Below the pieces are notes generated by a model. It worked only from the letters and a program-made list of their open reading frames with translations, was not told where the DNA came from and ran no database searches. Positions 33,101-42,350 of a stretch of DNA of 64,000 bases are shown in pieces. The position numbers and the translations under genes were made by a program. Numbering within the stretch: position 1 is the first letter of the stretch; each line of letters begins with the position of its first letter. The stretch comes from Methanolobus vulcani (GTDB lineage Archaea; Halobacteriota; Methanosarcinia; Methanosarcinales; Methanosarcinaceae): contig NZ_VIAQ01000015.1 in assembly GCF_006546655.1 (NCBI RefSeq), positions 558,001 to 622,000 of the forward strand, written 5' to 3'.

Positions 33101-36100
33101 TTGCTTCTGTAGACTGTCTGGTAAGGGTTTCAATGGTAGTCTCTTTGTCATCAGGATGTACAAAATCTATGAAGGGACGACCTTCCAGCTCGCTGACAGG
33201 GTATCCAAGGACGTTCTCCCATTCCGGGTTCAAGCGAACGAACTGTCCATTTATGTTGGCGATGCAGAGAAGGTCAAGACTGGATGTGAAATAACGCTCA
33301 AGCTCTTCGGTCTTCTCAAGTAAGGCCTTTTCAGCCAGTTTCTGCTCGGTTATATCCCTGAATTCAACAACTCTGACTTGCTTCCCTTTGTATGGGATAG
33401 TTTTTCCATGGACACGTACTGGATACTCAGTTCCATCCTTTCGGCGTCCAATGGATTCATATGGTTCACCATAACTTTTAGCAATGTTACTAATTACTTC
33501 TTCTCTGTAACTTTCAGCAGTTAGCAAAAGCCCATTCATTCCTATTAACTCTTCTAACGAGTAACCAGTTATATCTGCAAGACCCTGATTGCAGTCAATA
33601 ATAATATTGTCCTGGTGTATGAAGATACCACCAAAAGATGCATCATGCAAGGCTTTGAACCTTTCTTCACTTTCTTTTAGTTCCTGCTCAGCTTTTTTGC
33701 GCTCTGTGATATCCCTTAATTCAACCACTCTTATTTTTTTACCTTTATAGGGCATATTCCTCGCTTCGACCTGAAGTGGATATTCAGTCCCATCTTTGCG
33801 AAGGCCTAGAACCTCATATTGTCCTTCATAGCCTCGCTTAACATTTTCTCTTACTGTATCGCGGGAAGATTCAGCAAATAGGAACTTTCCATCCATTCCT
33901 ATCAGCTCTTTATAGGAATAGCCGGTTATTTCAGACAGGCCAAAATTGCAGTCACGTATCACATTATTTTCATGAATAAGAATACCACCAAAAGAAGCAT
34001 TATGCAGGATCTTGAATCTTTCTTCGCTTTCTTTCAGCTCGTTCTCTGCGTTCTTACGCTCCGTTATATCCTGCATCACACCTGTTATTTTGCGAATCTC
34101 ATTGTTTTCTATGATCGGGTTTCCAATTGTTCTTACCCACTTGTGTTTTCCTTTTTCTGATATGAATTCAAGTTCCAGATCATAGGGTTTCCCTTCTTTA
34201 ATGGCAGCATAGAATGCTTTTTCAATTATTTGCCTTGATCCCGCAGGGAAATTATTTATTGCATCCTCTGGATCATCATAAGGCTCATTTCTTTCAAATA
34301 TGGCCTTAACTTCAGGTGTCCAGGTAGATTCACCGGATACAGTATCAAATTCCCATCCGCCTATCTGACTTAATCTGCTTACGTCTTTGAGGAGTGCTTC
34401 ACTTTTCCTTAACTTCTCTTCGGCTTCTTTACGCTCAGTTATATCCCTTATTGCTGCAACACGGGCTGCTTTTCCTTTGTAGGTCAAATTATATGCTTCG
34501 ATCTCTATCGGGAATACAGTACCATCTTTTCTGATACTTCGGATTTCATAGGGTTTTCCATCATCTTCTTTCATATGCTGAAGGACGATGTCCATATCAT
34601 CAGGGTGAATGGTCATTTTTAGGATATTCTTTCCTACGATTTCCTCTTTTGAATATCCAGAAGCACGGGTAACAGCTTTATTTACATCAAGAACGATACC
34701 ATTCTCATGGAAGATGATTCCTTCTATGGTGGCATCGGAGAGCATCTGGTATTTTTGTTGGCTTTCCCTGAGTTCCTGCTCCATCTCTTTCCTTAGTGTG
34801 ATGTCCTGCATCGAACCGATTATTTTTTCAACCTTTCCATCAACCATTTTTGGACGGGCACTTAATCTAACCCATCTATGATTATTTTTGTGTGTTATGA
34901 TGTCCAGCTCAAGATCGAAACCCTCACCTTTTTCTATTGCATTGATTCTTGCTTTTTCCAGTGTAGTTCTTGATTCAGGACTAAAGTATTTCATTACCTT
35001 CTCAACAGTATCGATTTCTTTTGTCTCGAGGATACTTGCAAGTTCAGGTGTAAATTTGATCTCACTGGATTCTCTATAATATTCCCATCCCCCTATCTTG
35101 CCGATCCTTCCGACTTCATTAAGAAGTGCCTCACTCTCACGTATTTTATCCTGTGCCTCTTTTCTTTCAGTGATATCTTCTGTAAAGATCACAATACCGC
35201 CAATTGTACCATCAGATGCTTTCCAGGGTCTGGCTTCCCAGTGTAACCAGTGCAATTTTCCTTCTATCTGCATAAAAGGAACCTCTTTCATGGTGACAAC
35301 TTCTCCTTCCATAGCACGCTGATGCGCCACTTTCCATGCATGTGGAATTTCTGGGAAAAGTTTATAATGTGGCATTCCAATGATATTCTTATCATCAAGG
35401 GCAAGGTCCGTTAGCCAGCGGTGACTGACAGCGATGAATCTCATATCCCTGTCGAACATTGCAAGGGATGCGGGTGCATGTTCTATAAAAAGCTTCAACT
35501 TTTCTTCACTCTCATGCAGCGAGTCGAGTAGTTCATCTCGCTCATTCAGTGCTCTTGCAAGTTTGATATTACTATAGCTCTGAGATGAGAGGACAGAAGT
35601 TAATTGTGTATAGAATCTCATTACGGTATTGACCGTATCTCTACTCCAGCGCGGCACTCTCTCAAGTGCTTCTATGTATTCCTTTTCATCAAATCCATAT
35701 TTTTTTGCCTGAAGCCTGAAAGTATCGTAGGGTATATCTTCATCATCATAGAAGAACTGGCCATAATAAAGGTTACCTAAATGTGACCCTGCCACCATTA
35801 TGGGTGCTGCAACATCCCACATGTTATTCTTGCATTTGTAAAGCTTGAATGTTCCCGGAGCTATATCTCTTGATAATTGTGAATCACTCTCAATGCAATG
35901 CTTACATGTCTCAGGGTGTACTCGATGGAAATTCATACAGATGTCCTGCCATCCGCTAGCAACCAGAACCTCGCCTTTGTTATCAATTACAGCACTCCCT
36001 ATATTGGTCAACTGGTAAAAATCATCCATAAGGGATTGCAAAGTTTGGGTGTCAATGATATCAGCAAGTTCCAGTTCTCCGATATCTCCTTCCGGCTCCA

Positions 36101-38414
36101 TAATAGCATTCAACTTACGTCTTACACGACTTTCACTTTCAAGTAGTTTTAACTCTGTTTCTTTTATTGTGGTTATGTCCTGGAATGATCCGATTATCTG
36201 TACTACTTTTCCATTTTCCATTGTTGGGCGACCGCTTGTCCGTACCCATTTATGATTGCCTTTTGGAGTAATCAATTCCAGTTCCAGGTCATATGGTTCA
36301 CCCTTTTCGATGGCATCATTAAACGCTTTTTTAACAGTATTTCTTGAAGCGGGGAGATAGAAACCAAGAGTAGATTCAACGCTTGTAGGGGAGTAAGGTT
36401 CAAGATCATATATCCTGTAAACTTCAGGCGTCAATTTACCGGTTCCAGTTGCTACATCATACTCCCATCCTCCGATCTTAGCGATAGTTCCTACTTCATT
36501 CAGGAGGGCTTCACTATCTTTTAGTGCAGCTTCAGCTTCTTTTCTTGCAGTAATATTCCTTCCAACACTCAATATTCCTATAAGATCCCCATTAGAATCA
36601 TACATTGGAGTTTTGATTGTTTCTATGTGTTCAGGATAACCATCAACAACACGGGCAATGATCTCTTCATTGGTCAAAGGCTTACCAGCTTCTAATGCTT
36701 CTAGATCTTTTTGTGTAAAGAAATCTGCAAGTTCCCTGTCATGGAAATCATAGTCTGTCTTTCCAATAATTTCTTCTTCACTAACATTATAAAAAGATTC
36801 ATATTCAAAATTGCATGCTATGAATTTCCCATTAATATCTTTAAGCCATACAAGATCAGGAATAGTATTTATCAATGTGCGCAGTTGTTTTTCACTGTTC
36901 TTTAATGCTGTTTCTGTATTTTTGCGCTCAGTGATGTCCTGGAATGATCCGGTTATCTTAACCACTTTTTCATTTTCTATTGTTGGGTTTCCAATAGTTC
37001 TGACCCATTTATGATTGCCTTTTGGAGTAGTTAATTCAATCTCAAGGTCATATGTTTCAGCTTTTTCTATCGCATCGTTGAAGGCTTTTTCCACACTTTT
37101 CCTTGAATCAGAAGAATAGTATTTCAGTGTATTTCCATAAGCAAGTTCGAAATCGGGCTCGATGTCAAATATTTTATAAACTTCAGGTGTCCATTTAACA
37201 GCTGCACTTGCCACATCATACTCCCATCCTCCGATCTTAGCAATAGTTCCTACTTCATTCAGGAGAGCTTCACTTTCCCTCAGTTTATCTTCATTATGTT
37301 TACGTTCTGTGATATCTCTACTAACACCCACAGTTCCAATAGGTTTTCCATCTGGATCATACATGGGGCATTTTCTTACTTCCAGCAATTCCTGGTGTCC
37401 ATCACTTGCATAGGTAACGACTTCCTCATTAATTAAAAACCTGCCAGCTTCGAATGCCTCCATATCTTTTTGTCTAAAGAAATCTGCAAGTTCCTTATCA
37501 ACAAAATCATAGTCTGTCTTTCCAATTATCTCCTCTTCCTTTGCACCAAAGAAACTCTCGAATTTGGTATTACATGAAAGATATACTCCGTTGACATCTT
37601 TTTGCCATACAAGGTCAGGAATAGTATTTATCAATGTACGCAGTTGGTTTTCGCTATTCTTTAGTGCAATTTCAGCTTCTTTACGTTCTGTGATATGCTC
37701 CATGAAAATTATGATGCCGCCAATGGAATTATCAGCCGCTTTCCATGGTCTGACTTCCCCACGTAACCAATGCACTTTGCCATCTTCATCCTCAAAACGA
37801 TTTTCTTCGATTGTAATAACTTCTCCTTGCAGAGCGCGTCGGTGCATTTCTTTATATTTTTCATCAAGTGGAATTATGTCATAATGATTCAGTCCTATTA
37901 TATCTCTGTCACCAAGGGAAAAGTCATTAAGAAACTGACGGCTTACGGCTACGTGTCGCATGTTACGATCTAACATCACCAACGATACTGGTGCGTGTTC
38001 TATAAACAGTCTCAGTTTTTCCTCATCTTCAACCAGTTTCTTTTCAGATCTTTTGTATTCTGTGATTAGGGTTGTGTCATAAATGCTGAAGCAAAGGATG
38101 TTTTCATTTTCGATCTGGATTGGTATTGTGGAAATTTCAATATCATGTTCCTCTTTGTCTGGAAAACGGGATGTGCAGATGAAGTGATCTTGTTCTTCAT
38201 TGAGTGCCTTTTTTACACATCGCCTCAATTCTTCTTCTGGATGTGTGATTATTTCAAATATTTTCATCCGGGTTAATTCTTCATGGGATGATTCGTAATA
38301 TTGGCAGGCAGCACAATTTGCATCAACGATTTCAAGACTATCAGAATTAACCAGCAACATAGGGGTGTGGTTTTTTTCAAACAGTATTCTATATTCCCCT
38401 GAATCTTTTTTCAT
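30195..38414 (-). CDS. Giant soluble hybrid sensor kinase: 15 PAS-like units, PocR, HisKA, HATPase, two REC and Hpt
   Basis: A 2739-aa phosphorelay protein without membrane segments. About 15 PAS/PAC-like units run from residue 1 to about 2080, joined by DITERK-type linkers. They fall into four sequence types: FIEHAP/HYDI, TLINTIPDLVW, GGWEYD and HENN/GITGYS. A PocR ligand-binding domain with a Cys cluster (C-M-N-F-H ... C-K-H-C) lies at about 790-965 between units 6 and 7. HisKA follows with phosphoacceptor H2106 (NMSHEIRTPMNG), then HATPase. Receivers carry phospho-Asp D2396 and D2539. The C-terminal Hpt has H2683 (AHSLKGA). The chain His-Asp-Asp-His is complete but no output domain is attached. 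It is divergent from the double-Cache protein across a 625-bp AT-rich gap. Stimuli are unknown; PocR domains often bind small carbon compounds. Confidence 0.92.
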   Translation of the reverse strand: MKKDSGEYRILFEKNHTPMLLVNSDSLEIVDANCAACQYYESSHEELTRMKIFEIITHPEEELRRCVKKALNEEQDHFICTSRFPDKEEHDIEISTIPIQIENENILCFSIYDTTLITEYKRSEKKLVEDEEKLRLFIEHAPVSLVMLDRNMRHVAVSRQFLNDFSLGDRDIIGLNHYDIIPLDEKYKEMHRRALQGEVITIEENRFEDEDGKVHWLRGEVRPWKAADNSIGGIIIFMEHITERKEAEIALKNSENQLRTLINTIPDLVWQKDVNGVYLSCNTKFESFFGAKEEEIIGKTDYDFVDKELADFFRQKDMEAFEAGRFLINEEVVTYASDGHQELLEVRKCPMYDPDGKPIGTVGVSRDITERKHNEDKLRESEALLNEVGTIAKIGGWEYDVASAAVKWTPEVYKIFDIEPDFELAYGNTLKYYSSDSRKSVEKAFNDAIEKAETYDLEIELTTPKGNHKWVRTIGNPTIENEKVVKITGSFQDITERKNTETALKNSEKQLRTLINTIPDLVWLKDINGKFIACNFEYESFYNVSEEEIIGKTDYDFHDRELADFFTQKDLEALEAGKPLTNEEIIARVVDGYPEHIETIKTPMYDSNGDLIGILSVGRNITARKEAEAALKDSEALLNEVGTIAKIGGWEYDVATGTGKLTPEVYRIYDLEPYSPTSVESTLGFYLPASRNTVKKAFNDAIEKGEPYDLELELITPKGNHKWVRTSGRPTMENGKVVQIIGSFQDITTIKETELKLLESESRVRRKLNAIMEPEGDIGELELADIIDTQTLQSLMDDFYQLTNIGSAVIDNKGEVLVASGWQDICMNFHRVHPETCKHCIESDSQLSRDIAPGTFKLYKCKNNMWDVAAPIMVAGSHLGNLYYGQFFYDDEDIPYDTFRLQAKKYGFDEKEYIEALERVPRWSRDTVNTVMRFYTQLTSVLSSQSYSNIKLARALNERDELLDSLHESEEKLKLFIEHAPASLAMFDRDMRFIAVSHRWLTDLALDDKNIIGMPHYKLFPEIPHAWKVAHQRAMEGEVVTMKEVPFMQIEGKLHWLHWEARPWKASDGTIGGIVIFTEDITERKEAQDKIRESEALLNEVGRIGKIGGWEYYRESSEIKFTPELASILETKEIDTVEKVMKYFSPESRTTLEKARINAIEKGEGFDLELDIITHKNNHRWVRLSARPKMVDGKVEKIIGSMQDITLRKEMEQELRESQQKYQMLSDATIEGIIFHENGIVLDVNKAVTRASGYSKEEIVGKNILKMTIHPDDMDIVLQHMKEDDGKPYEIRSIRKDGTVFPIEIEAYNLTYKGKAARVAAIRDITERKEAEEKLRKSEALLKDVSRLSQIGGWEFDTVSGESTWTPEVKAIFERNEPYDDPEDAINNFPAGSRQIIEKAFYAAIKEGKPYDLELEFISEKGKHKWVRTIGNPIIENNEIRKITGVMQDITERKNAENELKESEERFKILHNASFGGILIHENNVIRDCNFGLSEITGYSYKELIGMDGKFLFAESSRDTVRENVKRGYEGQYEVLGLRKDGTEYPLQVEARNMPYKGKKIRVVELRDITERKKAEQELKESEERFKALHDASFGGIFIHQDNIIIDCNQGLADITGYSLEELIGMNGLLLTAESYREEVISNIAKSYGEPYESIGRRKDGTEYPVRVHGKTIPYKGKQVRVVEFRDITEQKLAEKALLEKTEELERYFTSSLDLLCIANINGQFVRLNPEWENVLGYPVSELEGRPFIDFVHPDDKETTIETLTRQSTEANTVRSIVNRYRARDGTYRWIEWRSTRIGELIYGVARDITQRKEAEEKLFENEEKLRLFIEHAPAALTMLDRDMRHIAVSKRWLEDYSLDMDIIGKNHYVVMPEVKEEWKEAHQRAMKGEVISSNEDSYISDDGSVHWLRWEVRPWKTANGAIGGIIIFAEDITERKEYEEKLLESQSLLNEMGNMAKIGGWELDLISNKPTWTPEVYAIHELDIDEAVNIEIGLSYYLPASRKILEKAINELIEKGKPYELELEFITAKGNHKWVRSSGYPKIVNGKVVKITGTLQDITERKSAEEKLLEYAEELEDKNFELDQALIKAEEATRAKSEFLANMSHEIRTPMNGVIGMTHLLLTTKLNDKQKHYVDIVQKSGENLLELINDILDISKIEAGKLDIDEVDINLQEILEEVASLLSIRANEKGLEFICIADPEVPVNIKADPARLRQILINLGGNAIKFTTEGEVVIRVKLESESDSEEKLRFSIKDTGIGIPAEKKDLLFQKFTQVDASTTRYYGGTGLGLAISKELVELMGGEIGFESEEGKGSEFWFKLSFEKRPESEVTEKQCSEMEGIHVLVVDDNETNREVLVNLLNSWKMKVEEVNDGPSAIQKLFKAHEEGEPFQVAVLDMQIPGMDGGLLGRIIKSDKDLNDISLIMLGSAGNVPGSWNANKKNFAACLSKPIKTSELFSKLSSLFSDAQKAERKEGSEKEIETSGIDYSKARILLVEDNMVNQHVAQSMLQKLGITADVANNGLEAIEALETIPYDLVFMDIQMPEMDGMEACKHIRNKQSSVINHDIPIIAMTAHAMKGDEEKCMETGMNDYMSKPINLDLLSKKIDKWLAHDPEKDYATITKDNKDKEPMIFDSKLFMENIMDDIVLAKEVIEIFNRNAPHQLEELKDAIEKKQIETIVNSAHSLKGASASVGGMALCDISARIEVQAGSGQIEEIIEMLPDLDKNYELLMQELEKWQS

Positions 38415-39039
38415 GATATTACCTGCAGTTTACCCTTACCAGCGTTCAAAACTATTCAATTCTTATGTGTCTGAAAATCAGTTTCAGGTTCTTAAGGAAT
38501 GGCATATACTCTTTCTGATTTCGATCTGTTTATACAGATTCCAAACCCCAAATCAATAAACTGATTTAATGTTACACAATTATATGTGTATTTACACTTT
38601 CACCTTGAATGGTATATGTCCATAAGAATATAGTATGTATTCATTATATTAATTTACTGATTTAATTTTCATGGTATTGATTTTCTTAATTTTATCCTGT
38701 ATTTTTTTTATTAAACCAGTATTCTCTGGTACCATATTGTAAAAATGGTGTTGTGTATTTATTCAATTTATCAATTGTACGTATAAAGTGCAATTTATTT
38801 CATTCCCTACTATTTATATATATGTGAGCACCATCACTTTCTCCTAAAGTTCATGTCTTCTAAAAAATTTAATGCGATGTGTGTATACAAATAAGTGCAA
38901 TTGTTGCTATTATAGTTAAACTTATATATTATACATGGGAATATTATTTCCTAGTATAAATTACAGCAGGGGAATTCAGATTTCCCGCGTGATGTCAAAT
39001 AAAACCAAAATAGCAAAATAAGACATTAGGGGAATTGAG
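38415..39039. other. 625-bp AT-rich divergent promoter region
   Basis: No gene is supported. It should hold the promoter of the giant kinase (TATA-like stretches near 38575-38660) and that of the double-Cache gene (CTTATATATTATAC about 38930-38943). The leader of the latter carries the inverted repeat GGGAA-TTCAGA-TTCCC (38970-38985). A small hairpin with ATCTG/CAGAT arms lies near 38523-38538. The region is unusually long and AT-rich relative to the rest. Confidence 0.5.
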
Positions 39040-41448
39040 ATGGGCGAGGAAAAAAGTTTTAGTGTATTTGATCCCTCAATACGCTTCGAACATAGGGAAT
39101 TCTATGAAGAGATTGTCAGTGAATTAAATGTTATTATTCCGGTATGTGTTCAGGGAAAAACCATAGCTGTTGCAATCAGTGAAAATACAATGGAAAGGGA
39201 GCAGATCACTGAATTGATGAAACGTGTGGAAGATTTCTCACGGCAGTTATTGCAGATCACAAAGAAGCTATTTGACCAATATTACATTGCCAAAGAAGAA
39301 CAACACGAATCGATTCTTCTCACTACCGCTTATAACAAGATCAACACTATTGACAGGAATCTTCTTGAGAGGACATGCGACGTAAGATGGTGGGCACTGG
39401 AAACCGCATTTAGCGATTGTATTTCTTTTTATGAAAAAACTAAACAAAAATCAGTATCAATCTTGCGAGTTTTGGATGAAATTGAGATCAGATCTCAGTC
39501 GATGGAGCAGGCAATTACCGATGGATCTGATGCTTCTGGCACTTCTATTTCTACAGCAGAATCATATCTCGATTTTCAAATTGCTGACGACCTTAAAAAA
39601 TTCCCCAAATTATTGAAAGATGGGGCATTAAAGGAATTTATTGGAAGATTCAAGCATCTTTGTTACAAGTATCAGGGTGAGGAAAAAGATAGAAAGGTTC
39701 TGGAGGGCTTTTTGCAGGACCTGATGGATCTGAGTACAAAGATATCTTTTGCTTGCGACAGGCTGGAAGATATCAAGACTTCCTATACGCTTTATCGTGA
39801 TTTGGTCATTACCGATTCAGAAGGATACATCCTCGCAAGTTCGAACAGTCTTAGAAGATCGGAAGTTTTGGGTATAAGGGTAAACGATGAAGATTGGTTT
39901 ACTAAAGCTTTGAAAACTCAGAACGGAACAGAATATGTTGCCCAGGATATTTGTCCGTCAAAAGTAGAAGAGCAGCTCTCTCTTGTATATTCGACTGCTG
40001 TTCGTGAAAATAGTGATGAGCGTGGCAACGTGCTTGGAGCTATGGGAATCTTTTTTGATTTCCAGGGAGAATCCGGAATAATTCTGGATGAATATATGCC
40101 TTTAACTGAGAATGGTCTCATACAGGATGGCTGTTATTCTATGTTTACCAGCAGCGATGGAAACATTATAGCATCCACAGATGAGGATATACTTGAAGTC
40201 GGGAAAAAAGCACATATTCCAAGGAATAACCGTGCTCTTTCTGATGGTGAGCAGGTCAATACCTATATGGCTTTTGAAGGAGTCGATTCCGCAATTTTCT
40301 CATCCCGAACGGATGGTTATCTGGAATATCGCGGGCTTGGCTGGAGTGCTCATGTAATTCTCCCGAAATCACATATTTTTGCGGACACAATTCAGGCTGA
40401 TGGGTATGATATTGAGTCAAAGGAGTTAATGAATTCCAATATCAATCCGGATATCAACAAACAGACCTACGCAAAAATACAAAATGACAAAAATGATATT
40501 CAATTAATATCACTTAACGGGACCATATACGCCTCAAAAATGGGAAGCAGGGGCGATCAGCTGGGGCCTATTTTCAGCCAAGTCACTCTATCCAGCAATT
40601 TCATTACTTCTAAAATGGAAGAACTGCTTGAGGAGATGGCAGCCGTTGAACTGCAGTTGAATTTAAAGACATTGGAAAACTTTGCTAAACAGGCAATTGA
40701 TCTGGTTGACAGGAATCTCTTTGAAAGGTCTGCTGATATTCGCTGGTGGTCAACTGATGAATATTTCTGGAAAGCACTTTCGAACCCTTCTGAAGAGGAA
40801 TTCATGAAGGCCAGCGACCGACTTAAAGTTATTAATGGCAGTTACACCATGTACAGGAACCTGGTTTTAGCAGATGCAAGTGGAACTATCAGGGCATGTT
40901 CAAATACAGAGTTAATGGGTGCACTTGGTGTACTTGATGTGTCTGATCATATCTGGTTCCAGGAGGGAGGCAATACTTCACGTTCAAGTCAGTATGCTGT
41001 TCAGGACGTTATGGATTCCCCTCTGGAAAGTGATAAACCGCGGTCTCTGGTATATGCCGGTGGTGTTCGTGAAAACGGAGCACGTGAAGGAAAGGCTATT
41101 GGAGTTCTTGGGGTGCTGTTCGATTGGGATACTGAAGCTAAAACAATATTGGAAACATGTCTTCCTAAAGACAGAAAAGGAGATGTTATCCCCGGCAGTG
41201 TTGCTGTGTACGTTAACCAGGACTTTGAAGTTATTGAGACTACAGGTGAGGATGATTTTTCCGTAGGTTCTGCCCTTACTCTTCCTAAAGAGGTCTCTGC
41301 TTTGCAGTCAGGAGGGAAAGTTTCCGGTCTTTTTGAGTTCAATGGCCAGAAATACATCTATGGTGCATGCAAAACCAAAGGATACCGTGAATATCCGGGT
41401 TTGAACTGGATTGCCTGTGTCCTAAGGCCGATTTCTACAAGTGCCTGA
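39040..41448 (+). CDS. Soluble protein with two duplicated Cache-like sensor halves
   Basis: An 802-aa protein without signal peptide or membrane helix. Two homologous halves each begin with a conserved motif: IDRNLLERTCDVRWWALE (residues 104-121) and VDRNLFERSADIRWWSTDE (about 556-574). Each is followed by a Cache-like segment: YTLYRDLVITDSEGYILASS with DEDWFTKAL, and YTMYRNLVLADASGTIRACS. LVYS/LVYAG and VRENxxxxGxxxGxLGxxFD then align in both halves. The RWW motif is known from bacterial Cache proteins linked to chemotaxis (recalled, unverified). Cache domains are normally outside the cell, so an all-cytosolic form is unusual. No output domain is visible. SD GGGGAATTGAG precedes the ATG. 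It probably senses a cytosolic ligand and partners with the neighbouring kinase, by position only. Confidence 0.8.
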   Translation: MGEEKSFSVFDPSIRFEHREFYEEIVSELNVIIPVCVQGKTIAVAISENTMEREQITELMKRVEDFSRQLLQITKKLFDQYYIAKEEQHESILLTTAYNKINTIDRNLLERTCDVRWWALETAFSDCISFYEKTKQKSVSILRVLDEIEIRSQSMEQAITDGSDASGTSISTAESYLDFQIADDLKKFPKLLKDGALKEFIGRFKHLCYKYQGEEKDRKVLEGFLQDLMDLSTKISFACDRLEDIKTSYTLYRDLVITDSEGYILASSNSLRRSEVLGIRVNDEDWFTKALKTQNGTEYVAQDICPSKVEEQLSLVYSTAVRENSDERGNVLGAMGIFFDFQGESGIILDEYMPLTENGLIQDGCYSMFTSSDGNIIASTDEDILEVGKKAHIPRNNRALSDGEQVNTYMAFEGVDSAIFSSRTDGYLEYRGLGWSAHVILPKSHIFADTIQADGYDIESKELMNSNINPDINKQTYAKIQNDKNDIQLISLNGTIYASKMGSRGDQLGPIFSQVTLSSNFITSKMEELLEEMAAVELQLNLKTLENFAKQAIDLVDRNLFERSADIRWWSTDEYFWKALSNPSEEEFMKASDRLKVINGSYTMYRNLVLADASGTIRACSNTELMGALGVLDVSDHIWFQEGGNTSRSSQYAVQDVMDSPLESDKPRSLVYAGGVRENGAREGKAIGVLGVLFDWDTEAKTILETCLPKDRKGDVIPGSVAVYVNQDFEVIETTGEDDFSVGSALTLPKEVSALQSGGKVSGLFEFNGQKYIYGACKTKGYREYPGLNWIACVLRPISTSA

Positions 41449-41568
41449 AAATATGAATAAACTCTGATGAATCTTCACATGATTCTTCAGATAGCGTCTT
41501 TTATCATCTTTTAAAAAGAATAGCGAATAGTATTTGGATATGAAGAATGATTTAGTAATAGGAGAATC

Positions 41569-41988
41569 ATGCTATCATTCGTTCTGACATTCTTTGTATT
41601 CATCCGCTCGCTCTTTAATATGTTCAAGGAGCCAGAATTTCGAAGCATTTTTACGCTTGTTATATTTACTCTCGCTCTTGGTACTGTAACCTACCATTCA
41701 ATAGAAGGATGGACCTGGATTGATTCTTTATATTTCTCTGTGATAACCCTGACAACAATAGGATACGGTGATCTAGCCCCGGTTACTGATGCGGGGAAGA
41801 TCTTTACCATCATCTACGTTTTCATAGGTATCGGAATATTGTTGGGCTTTGTTAATGCAAGCGGTGAACATTTCAGAAAACAGCATGTAGAGAGAATGTC
41901 TCAGGGTGCTCCGAATTTCCTGTGGGATTCAGGCAATACGCTTGAAGAGATGGAAAAGGATATTCTGGAGAATATTAAGGATGAGTAA
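41569..41988 (+). CDS. Two-TM potassium channel
   Basis: A 139-aa pore protein of the KcsA/Ion_trans_2 type. It has two membrane helices (about 27-45 and 85-105) around the selectivity filter TLTTIGYGDLAP, and a short acidic C-terminal tail (LEEMEKDILENIKDE). There is no RCK regulatory domain, so it is likely a simple K+ channel forming a tetramer. SD AGGAG precedes the ATG. It is transcribed in the same direction as the double-Cache gene, 120 bases downstream, possibly on its own promoter. Confidence 0.88.
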   Translation: MLSFVLTFFVFIRSLFNMFKEPEFRSIFTLVIFTLALGTVTYHSIEGWTWIDSLYFSVITLTTIGYGDLAPVTDAGKIFTIIYVFIGIGILLGFVNASGEHFRKQHVERMSQGAPNFLWDSGNTLEEMEKDILENIKDE

Positions 41989-42350
41989 GAGGATAATGGT
42001 AGGTAGGGTTTAGTTTATGGAGTAATTCACGACACCCGCGAGAGCTGCACTTAAGTATTCTTCAGAACCAAAAAAGTATGGGAATATGCGAAAAATCCTC
42101 TCGTCAATTTCTGCACCATCTTTAACATAGGCTTCATAAATATATTCATTCACGTTTTTCTAGATTGTGGAGTGATCCAGCATATAAAAAAGCCCGAAAC
42201 CGGTAAAAGTAAGAATTCACAAGACATAGAACTTATTGTAGTTGAAACTTATAAACAATCATAATAATTTAAAAAAGGGTTCAGTATTGCGAAAGGTCAA
42301 CTCATTATACAATGAGATATAGTCATGTTATTTAAAGAGTCTAGGAGTTT
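41989..42350. other. Intergenic region with an uncertain 47-codon frame (42010-42153, minus)
   Basis: A minus-strand frame opens with GTG at 42151-42153 and encodes NEYIYEAYVKDGAEIDERIF, then a short region ending VVNYSIN. It has protein-like composition but no SD and a stop just upstream, so it may be a gene remnant or chance. The rest of the stretch holds AT-rich DNA upstream of no clear feature. Confidence 0.3.
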
